Of a stretch of DNA of 32,932 bases, positions 31,600-32,932 are shown piece by piece. Position 1 is the stretch's first letter. Every line of letters starts with the position of its first letter. Source of the DNA: CAYQOX01 sp964419335 (GTDB lineage Bacteria > Hinthialibacterota > Hinthialibacteria > Hinthialibacterales > Hinthialibacteraceae); assembly GCA_964419335.1 (NCBI GenBank), contig CAYQOX010000045.1:1-32932 (forward strand), given 5' to 3'. Both the position numbers and the translations under genes were made by a program. A model generated the notes under the pieces. The model made no database searches. It was not told where the DNA came from and saw nothing but the letters and a program-made list of their open reading frames with translations.

Positions 31600-31734
31600 C
31601 TCATTTCGCGGTTGGTTAACAGAAACAAACCGCAAGGGGGTAAGCGAGGCAACCTCCTGGATCGTAAAGAGATACGAAAGAATTGTTGGCTTTACGATTG
31701 AAAATGGAATCTGAAAAAAAGTTGGCAGGATGGG

Positions 31735-31762
31735 TTGACGAAAACTCACAAAATGCTAATAT
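31735..31762 (+). promoter_or_regulatory. rRNA promoter P2
   Basis: TTGACG (31735-31740), 16 nt, TAATAT (31757-31762). It is preceded by an A-run and GTTGGC, as in P3. Confidence 0.6.
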
Positions 31763-31840
31763 AAGAAAGTGCCACGAACGTTATAAAAAGAAAACGAACT
31801 AAGTGGCGAAGGATTCCGAAAAAAAGTTAGCGTAAGCAGG

Positions 31841-31868
31841 TTGACCTAAAGAAATCTTATGCTAACAT
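31841..31868 (+). promoter_or_regulatory. rRNA promoter P3
   Basis: TTGACC (31841-31846), 16 nt, TAACAT (31863-31868). The spacer end ATGC and an upstream A-run match P2, so P2 and P3 look like duplicates 106 nt apart. A stem with arms CCCGC-AA-CGGA (31878-31888) and TCCG-GA-GCGGG (31913-31923) begins near its expected start site. Confidence 0.6.
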
Positions 31869-31959
31869 TAACTCTTGCCCGCAACGGACATCGAAAGTAG
31901 TTAGGAGATTGATCCGGAGCGGGTTTGGTTTCTCAAGAGAGGAAGAGATAGGTTTTCCT

Positions 31960-31971
31960 TGATCTTTGACA
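31960..31971 (+). promoter_or_regulatory. boxA-like antitermination site in the rRNA leader
   Basis: TGATCTTTGACA resembles the E. coli rrn boxA TGCTCTTTAACA at 10 of 12 positions. It lies in the leader about 180 nt before the 16S gene. Confidence 0.55.
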
Positions 31972-32110
31972 ATCGAGCAGCACCGTCATGTGTGAGAGTT
32001 GACTTGCGGTTCTGTGTCAGCAGATACCGAGCAAGTCTCCCAAACAAATGATAATCCGAGCAGCTTAGGTATGAAAATACTAAGTCGTTCGTTAACTAAA
32101 CAGGAATAAG

Positions 32111-32128
32111 CATCCACGAGAGTGGATG
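32111..32128 (+). other. hairpin in the pre-16S leader
   Basis: CATCCAC (32111-32117) and GTGGATG (32122-32128) close on a GAGA tetraloop just before the mature 16S start. It is likely part of the RNA processing region. Confidence 0.5.
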
Positions 32129-32137
32129 ATCAAATTT

Positions 32138-32932
<795 letters not shown>

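Overview
The window reads as about 33 kb of chromosome from an uncultured bacterium. It is mostly ordinary housekeeping and cell-surface genes and ends inside a 16S rRNA gene. A run of exactly 100 N (11586-11685) shows it comes from a draft assembly. The partial 16S keeps the universal core but departs from the usual EUB338 target at one base. Just after that it reads CAGCAGTCTAGAAGCTTCGG, where most bacteria have a TGGGGAAT-type sequence. Together with Tat-exported Gfo/Idh oxidoreductases and DUF2298 and DUF115 proteins, this suggests a PVC-like or candidate-phylum Gram-negative lineage. I cannot name the phylum from sequence alone. The + strand is G-rich whichever way the genes point, so it is probably the leading strand.

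Layout: (1) 1-3060, an SGNH hydrolase and glnA, which has an elaborate leader (sigma-54-like promoter, upstream dyad, long hairpin) and a clear terminator. (2) 3060-5870, a secreted acidic orphan protein and a small DUF4870 membrane protein, set among two copies of a structured repeat. (3) 5885-9763, a GAF-histidine kinase, a polyprenyl-phosphate-type GT2, acylphosphatase, YjbQ and endonuclease III, all on +. (4) 9768-11930, a GT4-TPR fusion, the assembly gap and the third repeat copy. (5) 11928-16695, a tandem GNAT protein, a VapBC-type toxin-antitoxin pair, and a trpC-DUF2298 pair. (6) 17011-22973, a metallophosphoesterase, a family 4 uracil-DNA glycosylase, a Trm11-like methyltransferase, an enolase-superfamily plus Gfo/Idh operon, and a cyclic-nucleotide-binding-fold protein. 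(7) 23079-30782, an rfbB / nucleotidyltransferase / M16 peptidase / membrane-protein operon, then a DUF115 (Maf/MptE-like) gene divergent from a B12-type radical SAM gene. (8) 30876-32932, an HU protein, a structured intergenic region with a strong terminator, three tandem rRNA promoters, a boxA-bearing leader and the 5' half of 16S rRNA.

Several genes fit surface-glycan assembly: GT2, GT4, DUF2298, the nucleotide-sugar genes and DUF115. The DNA-level signals are the more unusual part: a three-copy structured repeat whose edge coincides with the assembly break, the glnA leader, and the hairpin-rich spacer before the rRNA operon. I found no CRISPR array, prophage, transposase, tRNA gene or recognisable novel defence system. 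All family calls are by reading motifs; no searches were run.
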